Origin: Mesostigma viride
Taxonomy: Eukaryota; Streptophyta; Mesostigmatophyceae; Mesostigmatales; Mesostigmataceae
Reading direction: 5' to 3'
DNA: 64,000 bases
Assembly: GCA_009746045.1 (NCBI GenBank)
Contig: RPFO01000076.1
Location: 3,974,920-4,038,919, forward strand
The position numbers and the translations under genes are program-made. Positions 40,907-51,502 of the stretch are shown piece by piece (position 1 is the stretch's first letter; each line of letters begins with the position of its first letter). The notes under the pieces are model-generated. The model was not told the DNA's origin. It saw nothing but the letters and a program-made list of their open reading frames with translations, and made no database searches.

Positions 40907-41373
40907 CAATGCATATCTAGAGAGAACCTTACCGGTTCGTCTGTGTTCTGATTGGCTGAGACCTGTGAGATTGCGTTGGACTCCTCTGTGTCGAAGGAGA
41001 CATAAGCTTTGCCTGTTTGTCACCATAGCCATCAGGCGGATACCCCCAACAATGTGAAGTTATTTCTAATAACCAAACATCCTCACTTCAGGCCCTGTTA
41101 TTGGACAGCCATATCCGATAGACAGGAAGTCTTGTGTCTGTATGAGCAAGCAGAGAGACGCCCGACCAAAAGGGGACCACCGCTCTCTACCGACGGAGTA
41201 AGGTCTTGTAGGAAACTCCTCTAGACAAGAAACGACCACCCTCTAGGATTCCTGGAGAGTGCTAGGGATTTCCCCTGTCTCTCGGGATTTGATAAGTCCG
41301 TTCTGTCTTCAATGACAGGAGGAAAAGATCTGTGCATTTAGTGGAGCAGAGGCCACCATTTTATTCTGTTATA

Positions 41374-44277
41374 TTGGTATCGGAGGAAAGTTAGTGATCT
41401 GGACTTCTATCACTTGGGCTTTCTCTTCATGTAAGCCTTTCTTGTTAGCTCTCTGCTGACAACTGATGAAGTTCTTATGGTCAGAAACAGTGGGAGTCAT
41501 ACTTCGCATGTGCTTCCCTGTTTTCAAGCTCTCTCTCTCTCCGTGTGCAGTCTGTGACTCCAGTACACCAGATATACAGACTGTGTGCATACCTAGAGTA
41601 CTCACCTTCTTCAGTTATCACCGTTATGAGAGCTTTGAGTATGCGCAAGGCCTATGGAGTGGCCTAATGGTGTGCATCTTTTGGAGCAGTGGACATCATG
41701 AACAGAGTTGCTAGGGTGTGTCAAGGACGTTTTGTGGCTATCATAACAGGGATGCAGACGAGCATTCATTAAGTGTGGAGTTTACCGGTGACTTTTGTTG
41801 CTCTAACTCCTCACTGCTTGTCAATTGCTTGCCTTTGTTATTGATCCTTGTCACTGTCCTCTTGACCCCCTTCTGATCTTTCCTTGCTTGCTAATCCTTG
41901 TCTTGGGAAGATCTCACCTCTCACCTCTGTTCATTTCTTTGTCTATCTTGCTGCCTCCCATGAGTGGACCTTGTGGTATCCTCTCCTGTCTGTCTGAGAG
42001 CCTCTCTCTGATAGAGTTTTAATTAGGTACAACAGTATGCTGGCATCTGTACCCTGAGTGCCTACTCACTCACCTTCAGTTGTACATGATGCAAGGGGTC
42101 TTGCTACAGCTCTTGAGTATTTCTCTGTGCTGACGGACCCTTCCGCCCTTGAGCTGCCCACAGTACAACAGCGTTCTGGATCAATGGACAATTCTTTTAC
42201 CTAGGATGGGTTGTGATACTGTTGCTGAGAGTCTTAACCTAGGAGCTGTGAGCTCTCTTTGTGTTGACCTCGTCAGCCTTACCCGCTGCTTGACATCAAT
42301 CTGCAACCTTATGGCTGTCAAGGATTAATCCATGTTGTGTGGTCTCACAGGAACATCTTATGGAGGGAACCTGTCACCTTGTTGTCTTGTGGGTTTGAGA
42401 TGCCCTCACCCCTACACCTTGACAGGGTTGGCTGGCCCCATCCCCCTTCCTGTGACTAACCCATGACTGTCCTGTGACCACGCCGTTGGCAGATTGTTGG
42501 CAGTAGGCCTGCTGATTGCATCCAGTTAATCAGTGGCAGATTTGGGAACGAGTTTGTCTGCTGGTGGTATCCAGTTCACCATGCAGAGACAGTACCTCTG
42601 TTTGGCCAGTGCCTTCTGGTTGTTTCCTGTTTACCCGAGGCGGCCAGATGAATGAATACGCTTACGTGCTGGTTGTCTCCAGTTTACCAGCTGTTGAGTA
42701 CTTGGACCATGGCGCTGCGTGATCAATGATGTGCTTATTTGCCTTTACAAGTCTAAGGTGTCACTAACACTTGGCACTGAGTGATGCATTGCGCCTTGAT
42801 GGTCGCGGTCTTGGGTGACCTGAGTCGTTCCAAGACCGTTGGTTGCTCTCACCATTCCAGTCGCGAGAGACTGATGAGTGTGCCTTGTTCATTTAGGGCC
42901 ACTTGTCTGTGGGTTGAGATGTGGCTTCAGGCTTTCCCTCACCCTGAGTCTTGTCTTAGAGGGGAGGAGATCTATGAGGTCTATGGCAAATGGACATCAC
43001 TAATTGCCTGTGAAACTGATAGGGATTTTCAGTTTCTTATTTTGTTACCTCATAGATCCCATTCTGTCCTGGTGACCTGTGCCTTCTTGGCAGATTTGCT
43101 GTGGTCACCTGAATGAGGGCCTTAGGACATTTTCTGTCTTCCAGTTCTGGGCCTATGGTCTACATGACAGTTGTGGTCAGAATGCTTTGCTCAACAAGTT
43201 ATGCTTCCAGTGGTTGACATCCGGAGTCTTCCTGCTGCAGTTTTCCTTCTTGGAGACGATCCAGTGTTTGACCTGCAATCCAGAATGTGGACCTCGGATG
43301 GAGATCCTGGAGTGGCCAGATTTGGATGGGTTGGAGAATCTGGGGTGGCCAGATTTTGGAGATCAGTTTGTACTGCGTGCTTGCTCTGATCCAGTTTTGG
43401 GAGACCTTGTCTTGCACGCGTGGACTTGGTGCAGTCTACCTGCTTTCTATGGATCCAGTTTGGGATGTGCAGATATGGCACAGTCTTTGCTGCTAGTAGT
43501 AGTGGGACAGGCAGAGAGAATCTGCTATGTTGCTTACTGTGATGGGCATGGCGGATTCCATGAGTGAGCCCTCTTAACACTGTGGTTCCTCATTCTCTGC
43601 TTATGTGTCTTTTGAGGCCGTACTTGCCTTTCTTTAGAAGACACTTCCTGTACCAGCAGATGCAGTTCCAGTTATTTTTCAGTTCCAGATTTGCTTCCTG
43701 TTGCTATTTCCAGTTCCAGTTCCAGTCCTGTTTGCAGAATGTTTCAGTCTTCATGACTTCAAGACGCTTGTTCCTTTCAACTGCCTTGATTGATACCAGT
43801 TGTGATGACAATGAATCTGCAGAGTACTATGGTCTTTTCTTTGCTAGGAGTTAAAGATGAGACCAGTACTGTACCCGTTAGTCTTTTCTCTGGCTGGAGT
43901 CCCAGGAGAAGATGGTAGATGATTTAGAGTTTTGGGTTTTATTTTGTTTGATTTCTGTGTTTTTGAGTTTTGTGTCAGCGTGACAACTTCCTCCCCAGAT
44001 AGGTTGTGTGTTATGTGTTCAGGCTGTGAGTCTTGCCCATGAACTCAGTTCCCAAGAGGGTTGATGACGCCTTTGTGGTCGAGACTTACGGCCTGGAGGG
44101 ATGACTGGGTCATGCGGCCCGCCTGTGATTTGCAGACCATTTCCTATGTCCATAGACTCAGATCCTTGCAGGGTCAATGATGCCATGTTGGCTGAGACTT
44201 GAGGCCTGTGGGGATGCTGGCCGTCATGCGACTGGTCTGTTTGGCAGAGCTGGTAGCTCTGTTCTTGGGGGGAGGAA
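41374..44277 (+). other. Interior of the LARD-like element
   Basis: About 2.9 kb. Frames up to 162 aa exist (43,079-43,567) but show no motif. Degenerate short repeats are frequent: CTGGTTGTxTCCAGTTTACC near 42,560-42,690, GTGGCCAGATTTTGG near 43,310-43,360, AGTTCCAGTT near 43,645-43,730, and two related blocks of about 120 bp near 43,990-44,230. It starts with the primer-binding site and ends with the polypurine tract. Confidence 0.6.
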
Positions 44278-44860
44278 TGTAACAGTATTTTCTGACAGCG
44301 TGTATACTGTTACATCCAAGTACGCGAACTTGGCGTTCAGCGTTCAGTGTAATCTGACTGATGTCATATAGGATCTTTCTGACGTAAGGGGTGTAAAGCA
44401 TATCTAGAGAGAACCTTACCGGTTCGTCTGTGTTCTGATTGGCTGAGACCTGTGAGATTGCGTTGGACTCCTCTGTGTCGAAGGAGACATAAGCTTTGCC
44501 TGTTTGTCACCATAGCCATCAGGCGGATACCCCCAACAATGTGAAGTTATTTCTAATAACCAAACATCCTCACTTCAGGCCCTGTTATTGGACAGCCATA
44601 TCCGATAGACAGGAAGTCTTGTGTCTGTATGAGCAAGCAGAGAGACGCCCGACCAAAAGGGGACCACCGCTCTCTACCGACGGAGTAAGGTCTTGTAGGA
44701 AACTCCTCTAGACAAGAAACGACCACCCTCTAGGATTCCTGGAGAGTGCTAGGGATTTCCCCTGTCTCTCGGGATTTGATAAGTCCGTTCTGTCTTCAAT
44801 GACAGGAGGAAAAGATCTGTGCATTTAGTGGAGCAGAGGCCACCATTTTATTCTGTTACA
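44278..44860 (+). repeat. 3' LTR of the LARD-like element
   Basis: 583 bp, TGTAACAG to CTGTTACA. It matches the two halves of the 5' LTR almost perfectly. The 5' LTR ends CTGTTATA, one base different. Confidence 0.88.
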
Positions 44861-45853
44861 GGTGGCCAGATGTATAGCATTGGTAAAATACAGGTAGGAA
44901 ATTACTGCTTTCTTGGTCGTCAGTACCAGATGAGTAATGGCATGCCATATTTCGATTTTCTTCTTATGGCCCGGCAGTCTGCGCCAGCCCGAGCACCCAG
45001 TTTTGGTACGGGACATCCGCTGCAGCGTCCCTGTGAATTCGGATGCGTTTATAGGTCATCTTTGCACAGAACATCAACCTGGTAATCATGTCGGATGCAT
45101 TCACTATGCGGCTATGGCGGCCTATGCCTGGAAAGCATTAAGCAGTGTGAGATATGAGGGTCCCGGCCAGCAGAACCCGGAAAGGTCGTGATCAAGCCAG
45201 GTACGGCAACGTGTTTGCATGTCGTTTGCACGGGAATCTGTCGTTTATACATCGATTTTACACGAGTGTATCAGTGCCTCTTGCAGCAGGTTTCCATGCC
45301 TGCTGTATGAGTGCTATTAGCCCCAAATCTGCTCAGTTTGTGGTGTTTCTTTGGAGGATGCCATTCCGTTAGTGCTGGTTTAGCACTTCTTTGTTTCCCA
45401 GCACTTTTGACAGTCCTATGTGGCTGTATACAATGCATAAGTGTGTGGCATTTCATGGATGGCTGCTTACGCGCGCGTAACCCACACACGTAAGTGAGCG
45501 GATTATATAGGTCAGTTGGGCTATCCGTGCGGTCTGACCCAAGGAAAGCATGGTAGCACTATCTATTGACATTGTCCAACCCCAGAATAATTTTTTAGAA
45601 GCCTCCCTGCAGGGGTAAACTACTAAGGGGATTTTCCTTGCCTGAAAATGATCGTCTTTTGGCCAACTTTGGCAGTGAATATCTTGCAAACCACTTTATA
45701 AACTCATAATATTATTGCATATTCTGAAAGCCCTTGAAGTGCAAATATTCCTAGCACCTTGGTTGGGGGTATTTGGAGTTGTGGTCTATGAGTTATGATT
45801 TTTTCCATTTTCAGGGGTCTAAAAATGCCCAAACCCCATTCCCGGACTATGGG

Positions 45854-46411
45854 TTAAGGAGGTCGGGAAAGAACTCCAAGCCAAGGAGTCGGCTGGAGTG
45901 AATCTTTTAAGGAACGGGCCCGATGATTTGACAAATGACCGAACGGCATACAAAATAGCATTGGATGATGGGGGTTGTGATTTTATTCGCAGACCCTTGC
46001 AAGGTGTTGTTGACCAGGTCCTGGGCGAGAAGTACGCCGTCCACAATTGCTACGCATTATATAGCAAGCCTGGTTGTGATCGATCCCCAGTGCCCACACT
46101 CTGATATGGCCCGTAAGCTTGAGGACCATCCCACTTACTCATTTTTGCTGTCGTGTGACCCTAAGGCAAAGTGGATCTCTTTTGATGGCAGTTTGCTAGC
46201 CACTGGACACACTGACCCCATCAACAACTTGAGGATACGTGAGGGTCAAGGTGTTAAGAAGTCCAATGTAACATTTGGGAAAGGTGCAATGATCATGTTC
46301 CATGCTTGCCATGTGCATGCCGGTGCATCATACCCTAAAGAAGAATACCCGCAAGGCCACTGGCGCTTTTTTTCCCAAGCATTTTTCCCGTCTGGGTGCG
46401 GGGGGCAATGA
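45854..46411 (+). pseudogene. Probable 2OG-Fe(II) oxygenase gene, C-terminal segment
   Basis: Continues the gene in frame after the piggyBac-like element. A one-base shift near 46,075-46,085 leads to CPHSDMAR, an H-x-D pair (His codon 46,097, Asp 46,103). The distal part is GAMIMFHACHVHAGASYP (His near 46,310-46,318) and then HWRFF. H-x-D plus a distal His in a beta-rich domain is the iron-binding set of 2OG-Fe(II) oxygenases. A second shift may lie at the T7 run 46,367-46,373. The frame stop is at 46,411, and the alternative frame runs to 46,514. It could be a host gene or transposon cargo. Confidence 0.5.
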
Positions 46412-46965
46412 CACTGCCGCCGTCTCCTATTATATACCTATGAACCAAAGGCAGAGTAAGGGCAAGGACGGTTGTGTTTTATTTTATGCATTTATAATGC
46501 TTGATTCATTATAATGCACATAATGCCATTGTCTGTATGTATGCGCATGGTACATGTATTTAACACGTGAGGTTATTGCACTACAAATTACAAAGTCTTT
46601 TGAACGTTTTCCTTACCCAGGCGTAGTATTTTGGGGACGGAGCCGGTGGAGCATGCATGTCATTGTTTATGAAAGCAAAGAGTACCCTAATATGTGAGAC
46701 AACTATGACTATACGTTGTTAATAGATCAAGGAGACAACCAACGCAGGCCCGAAATCGGAAGAATCCGGACCATGGTAGATCGAGCCTGCCTTTAGAGTC
46801 TAATTCATTATTTTATAATAATGGACAAACTAAGACATCTATATGGGAGCAAAGATGCGACATTTCGGTTACGCCAATACAAATTTGCGGTCAAACATAT
46901 ATCTCGATAGAGGCATAGTGCATATGGGTCTTTTTTAACTTCAAGGCACGTCATATTAAAATCAG
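46412..46965. other. Spacer between oxygenase and HUH element
   Basis: Possible 3' end of the oxygenase gene (AT-rich, TAATGC-rich near 46,495). A block at about 46,885-46,945 is an inverted partial copy of 47,065-47,120 (CAAACATATATCTCGATAGAGG against its complement), so the left border of the HUH element carries a foldback. Confidence 0.5.
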
Positions 46966-47628
46966 TCGGGGTAAAATTGGCTCTTTTTTAGCAAATTTAG
47001 CAAATTAGCAAATTAGCGGAAGGCGGGGGCCGAGATTAATTAAGAGGTACCTTGAAATTAAATAAGACGCATACCTCTATCGAGATATATTATGTTTGGA
47101 GGCGAGTTTCTATTGGCGTTAATTTGTAGTATTGTACGACAACTGTCAAGGGTGACGGCATGTACTGAAATCGCGGATACTTTCTAGATCGATTGCGCAT
47201 TCGACGGTTAAAAGGCAGAGCTGCGGTTGAAAGTACTGTACGTGGGGGGGGACGGTGTTACAACGGGGGGGGGGACGCAGTTGTCAGTTTCAAACCGAAT
47301 ATCTATTGGACCGTAGTTCTAGGAAATTGTAGATGGCGATTAGTTCGGCACTTCCGGGCGTCAGGCCCAGTAGGGCCAGGTGGAAGTTTTGACACCTTGC
47401 AATCACAGAATAGCGGTTACAGGGATATTATTTAATGGAAATGGCCGACACGTTGGAAACTGATTGCGGTTACGAACCTTACGTCGTGTGTGATTGGCTG
47501 GCTACTAACGGGGCACGAAGACCAAAGGCAGAAGGAGCGGCCACGCGTCACGATTCATGTGATTGACAGGATACACGCGAATATAGGTGTGTGAACGAAG
47601 GGACAAAAAGAAACGAAAGGCCGGCACC

Positions 47629-48786
47629 ATGGCGGCGATGAAAAATCTGGTGCAACAAGACCTCTTCAAGGACCTCGTTGGAAAAGTAAACAAGCAGCGA
47701 GTTGACTTAACTAACGCCATCAGGGACAGAAAGCTTAATCTGGACCGTGCCAACGAAGGAGTACAGGTACAAACAAAGAATGTAAATGCTGCTAAGGCAA
47801 GGTATCATGAACTCAAGGCAAGGGAGGAAAAGCTCTGCGAGGAGAAAGTGAAAAAGGCGTACGAGACAACCGTAGAGCCCCAACTAAAGACGCTAGAGCG
47901 GCTGAAAGTCGCCTTGGGCAAAAAGGAACAACTGTGGGAGGGGGTGGTCAAACATGCAACAAATGAGGTGCTGTCGACACTTGAGACAATAGGGCCCCTG
48001 CTCTCCAACGCAATCAATAAAGGGGCAGCGGTGGATAGCGTGGATCTGACGGGGTCCCAGGCGGAGGAGGATGAATTATTGAACTCCGTTTTGTCTGCTG
48101 CCGGCAAGCTTGCTGGGGGTGGGTCATCTGTAACCCCATCATCATCAACACAAACGTCCACAAAACAACATGGCCAAGACCAAAACGCCGGCAAGTCGCC
48201 CTGGCCTGGCAAGGGGACTAAACGAACCCTCAATTTTGACGAACGCAATGAGGAAACGCCTGCATTTGAGCCGTCGCCAGATGACGACCCCGTCCATGAC
48301 GACCACGCCGGCCCAGCAACCGCCAACGACGCCGGACCTACTAGTTCATCCCCAAGAACGGGACTCGATGGATCCAGCACATGCGAACCTCCAGATTCTG
48401 GAGGACGACGTTGTGCCTGAGTTAAACTGTGCAACAAGGCAACGGCGGCGCGGGCGGCATGCTATTTTAGACGATGCCTTCGAGGATGACGATGAAGACA
48501 ATGTCGACAAGGAAGACGAACCAGAAGCAGAGGAAGAAGCGGATGAAGAAGTGGCAGAGGAGGAGGAAGGGGATGAGGTTGACGAAGAGGATCCCCCTCC
48601 ACGTTGGGCAAAAAGATGTAAATTCATAGATGATGAAGCTGGTGTTTCCGGTGATGACGAGGACAGCGATGGCGAAGGGGCCATTAAAAATCAGAATTTC
48701 ATGTGCAACTGTTGCGAGCCGCCCTTCGTAGCCAGGAGCCAAGCTGGTCTCACCCGTCACGTAACATGCAAGATAAAGCGTGGACG
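47629..48786 (+). CDS. Rep-type HUH transposase, exon 1 (coiled coil, acidic region, zinc finger)
   Basis: The ATG at 47,629 (GGCACCATGG) has a good eukaryotic context. Residues 1 to about 130 are Lys/Glu-rich and probably coiled coil, a possible oligomerisation part. A Ser/Pro/Asp-rich region follows. One base shift near 48,350-48,400 moves to the second frame with a long Glu/Asp tract and then a Cys/His finger (CNCCEPPF ... LTRHVTC, about 48,702-48,770), likely for DNA binding. The exon ends at 48,786 before GTAAGC. The shift may be a mutation or an error; no intron of sensible size would bridge it. Confidence 0.6.
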
Positions 48787-48953
48787 GTAAGCCGCTGAAG
48801 CCTTTCTAGGGTTTTTAACCAACCTGTTATTCTTGCCAAACTTGTCCACGTGAGTTTTTCTTTGAAAATTAAGTCTTTAAACCAATCTTGACCACCATCC
48901 TTGCAAAAAATCTGCATTTTTTTTTTTTTTTCCATGTACCATGCTCGTCACAG
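48787..48953 (+). other. Intron of the Rep gene
   Basis: 167 nt, GTAAGC ... CAG, with a long T-run (about 48,917-48,931) before the acceptor. The phase is consistent: CG from exon 1 joins C of exon 2 to make an Arg codon, and the frame stays open. Confidence 0.7.
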
Positions 48954-49439
48954 CCAAGCAAGACAGCAACTACAAGAGCGTGAAGCTACCGCAACGGATG
49001 AGCAAGTCAACGTCGAAAAACAGCACCAAGATCAAGCACACGAAACTGAAGATTACATCCCATTGCGTCAACCCAAGCGCGCACGTGGGCCTACGGCACT
49101 AAAAAATATGACACTCCACATCTCCATTTCAGGGGGGGCTCGCGATCTTGACGATGATGAGCTTGGCAAGATAGAGGCCTTCCACCTAGCCAATGGCGGC
49201 AAGGGCATGTCAATTGTGGAGGAAGGAATACTCGAAATGCACAAGCACGTGCACATGCTCATTGACGTTGAGGCTACATCGGCCCATGCTGTGAAACTCA
49301 AGCTCAAGAAAGAACTTGGGTGGGGTGAACCAATAGATGAAAAAGGAAAACATGACAAAACCAAGCCAAGCCTTGTGGCACGCCAAGTGAAGTCCAGCCA
49401 CAAATTGAATTATTCAGGGATGATAGGCTATTTGCTTAA
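48954..49439 (+). CDS. Rep-type HUH transposase, exon 2 before the piggyBac insertion
   Basis: The frame has a first strand MTLHISISG, then the metal-binding HUH pair HKHVHMLIDV (His codons 49,246 and 49,252), and, after a loop, HKLNYSGMIGYLL. Resuming after the insertion, the last codon becomes Lys, giving YLLK, the Y-x-x-K motif of single-tyrosine Reps (Tyr codon 49,429). This Tyr would cut one DNA strand and stay bound to its 5' end. The frame is broken at TTAA 49,436-49,439. Confidence 0.7.
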
Positions 49440-50778
49440 CCCATGGTCCGCCGATGTGGTCAAATTTGACCACAACACACGTAACGTAACTGTACCGCGT
49501 AATTCCGTGACCTGCGACGTAAGTGACGTAACGTAAATATGTCCGGCGGGTCGGGGCAGACCCAACCTCAATGAAAATGCGTAGGTTGGGTAGGTAATTG
49601 CGCCATAGCACAGTAAATACCACCACTTTCTTGCATGCAGTCACGTGACTTTTGCTAACATTTTTTACCGTTGCGCGCGCGCATAGCAAGATATGGCTGT
49701 CAGCGCGCCATTTTGTGGCAATTTTGGGTTCCGCGGCTTGAAATGGGTCAGATGATGACCCCTGAACGATGATGCATTATTTTGGTACGTCGAGAATGAT
49801 CAGATTTATGCTGTTGAGAAAATACGCAGTGGCTATTACCTCTGTCTTGGTAGTCACTGTCAGACGAGACGTCCCGTTTGGTATCGCCGGTTTCCTTTGG
49901 TTCTTGGGAGTTTCCGTCTGCCTGGGCCTCCCGCGTCTTTACGAAAGTCCGCTGCGCCATTTGCTGGGGACGTGGACGCGTTAGACGTCATCTTTGCACA
50001 TATCTTAAACATGGTAATGATGACAGATGCATGGATAGAGCGGCTATGGCCGCCTCTCCCACTAGTAGCTGCATACGTGACGTATGAGCTTGCCGGCCAG
50101 CGGAACCCGGCCAGGTCATGATCGAGGCAGGTACGGCAATGCGTTTGCACGTTGTTTGCAGGGAAACTCGTACGTCCTTACATGTCTTTTGATGAGTAGG
50201 ATAGTGTTATTGCAACAGCTTTCCATGCCTGCTCTAGGAGGGGTATTAGCCATTATGGTGCACAATTTGTGGCACTTCTTTGGGGATAACGTTCAGTGAT
50301 GGCAAGTTGGCGTCATGTTTGGATTCCAGCAGGTTTGGCACTCTATTGTGGTCATTTATATTGCATAATTGTATAGCATGGCATTTTTCTCCATTTGGGG
50401 TGTTCGTAGTCATGTGTCAATATGAGCATGGTGCCGTGTGTAAAATGCAATTCTGAGTGCACCCCCCCGTTGGGGACCCCTGAACATTCTAATAAAAATA
50501 TCCAACCATGATTTTGGTGTTTAGAATCCTCCCCCGGAGAAAAGGGGGGGGGTTAACTTTTTCTAACACGAAAAAGTTCGTCTTTTGTCCAACTTTGACT
50601 GAAGATAACATCCAGGGCACTGAATGGACTCGTGATATTATTGCATATTCTGAAAGCCCTTGAAGTGTAGATATTCCTGGCATCTTGGTTGAGGGTGTTT
50701 GGAGTTGTGGTCTAGGAGTTATGATTTTTTTCATTTTCAGGGGTCAAAAAACCAAAAAAAGTGCTGGCGGACCATGGG
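49440..50778 (+). mobile_element. piggyBac-like non-autonomous element, copy 3 (diverged)
   Basis: 1,339 bp between TTAA 49,436-49,439 and 50,779-50,782, with ends CCCATGGTCCGCC and GGCGGACCATGGG. It follows the layout of copies 1 and 2 (AGGGGTC near the right end, a GGCTGTCAGCGCGCC-type patch near the left) but is clearly diverged. A palindrome GTGGTCAAATTTGACCAC sits at about 49,455. No transposase. Confidence 0.82.
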
Positions 50779-51449
50779 TTAAATCGGAAGAGCAAGAGGG
50801 GTTTCAGATTTTGTATTGCCATGGCATTGATGAGGACGAGAAAGAAGAAGGGCGTATAGAATATTTATTACACGGATCCCCCACTCTCAAGGGACGGTGC
50901 TCCTTGACCGCCTACAACTTACTAGAGCGTGCGGCTGTATACTGGTTTAAGCACCACAATAGTATCAGCTTGCGTCCAAACTTGATTAAAACCCTCGCCC
51001 ATATGTTCAAGACGGGGCGATACTCCCTAGATGCTAGATTTCTTGCTGGTAGGGGCCTTGATTACCCACGTGTACAAGCTGCATTCGAGATCATGGTTGA
51101 ACCTAGGCTTGGTGAACATTCTTTGTCTGCTATAGCACGCGGCCTTGAAAGAGCCCTGTTTAATCCGCGTGAGCGGTACTTTGAATCAGATGATGTAGAT
51201 GCAGTTTTTCCAGATGCACGCGCGGCTCAACGCCAAGAACGCGCTGCACGCGCAACTGAGGAGCCACCGGCCTCTGGGTATTTTGACATAGATGCCATCA
51301 TCGAAGAGGTGCGTAAGCCCCTTCGTGATGATGATGAATTGACAGATGAGCAACTCCTTGACAAAGTCCTGCGTGACGAACGGAATAAGGATGCCCCAGA
51401 TATGTTGTTGTCATCGGACTCCGACTCTGACATAGCATTTTATGAGTGA
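50779..51449 (+). CDS. Rep-type HUH transposase, C-terminal part
   Basis: In frame with 49,439 across the TTAA. It starts with the Lys of YLLK, then a segment with YCHGIDED and AVYWFKHH ... LRPNLIKTLAHMF, an alpha-rich domain of unknown role. The tail is acidic (DDDELTDEQLLDKVL ... SDSDSDIAFYE), with a stop at 51,447-51,449. There is no Walker A/B helicase pair, which argues against a Helitron. Confidence 0.6.
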
Positions 51450-51502
51450 ATTTTCATCATATGGTATATATGATTCTCATAATTAAATTGCACTATGTTG
51501 CT

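Larger units (their letters stand above)
36507..40910. mobile_element. TIR DNA element of 4.4 kb inside the 5' LTR
   Basis: Ends ATTGCATTACCGAAAG and CTTTCGGTAATGCAAT form a perfect 16-bp terminal inverted repeat. Comparing with the intact LTR at 44,390-44,410 gives a 2-bp TSD GC, or a 4-bp GCAT if the left end starts at TGCATTACC. No transposase is recognised. It holds a LINE fragment and a long microsatellite, which explain part of its length. Confidence 0.6.
36385..44860 (+). mobile_element. Large non-coding LTR retrotransposon (LARD-like)
   Basis: LTRs of 583 bp (TGTAACAG ... CTGTTACA): the left is split into 36,385-36,508 and 40,915-41,373, the right is 44,278-44,860. The TSD is GGTGG (36,380-36,384; 44,861-44,865). 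A primer-binding site TGGTATCGGAGG starts at 41,375, and a polypurine tract GGGGGGAGGAA precedes the right LTR. The 2.9-kb interior has no gag or pol domain, so the element must be moved in trans. Confidence 0.88.
36031..45853 (+). mobile_element. piggyBac-like non-autonomous element, copy 2, with nested insertions
   Basis: Sits in TTAA (36,027-36,030; 45,854-45,857). The left end reads CATAGTCCGG, two C short of copy 1; the right end is CCGGACTATGGG. Without the nested LTR element it is 354 + 988 = 1,342 bp, exactly copy 1 minus two bases and in the opposite orientation. The hairpin end is on the left. It is present within the oxygenase reading frame. Confidence 0.85.
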
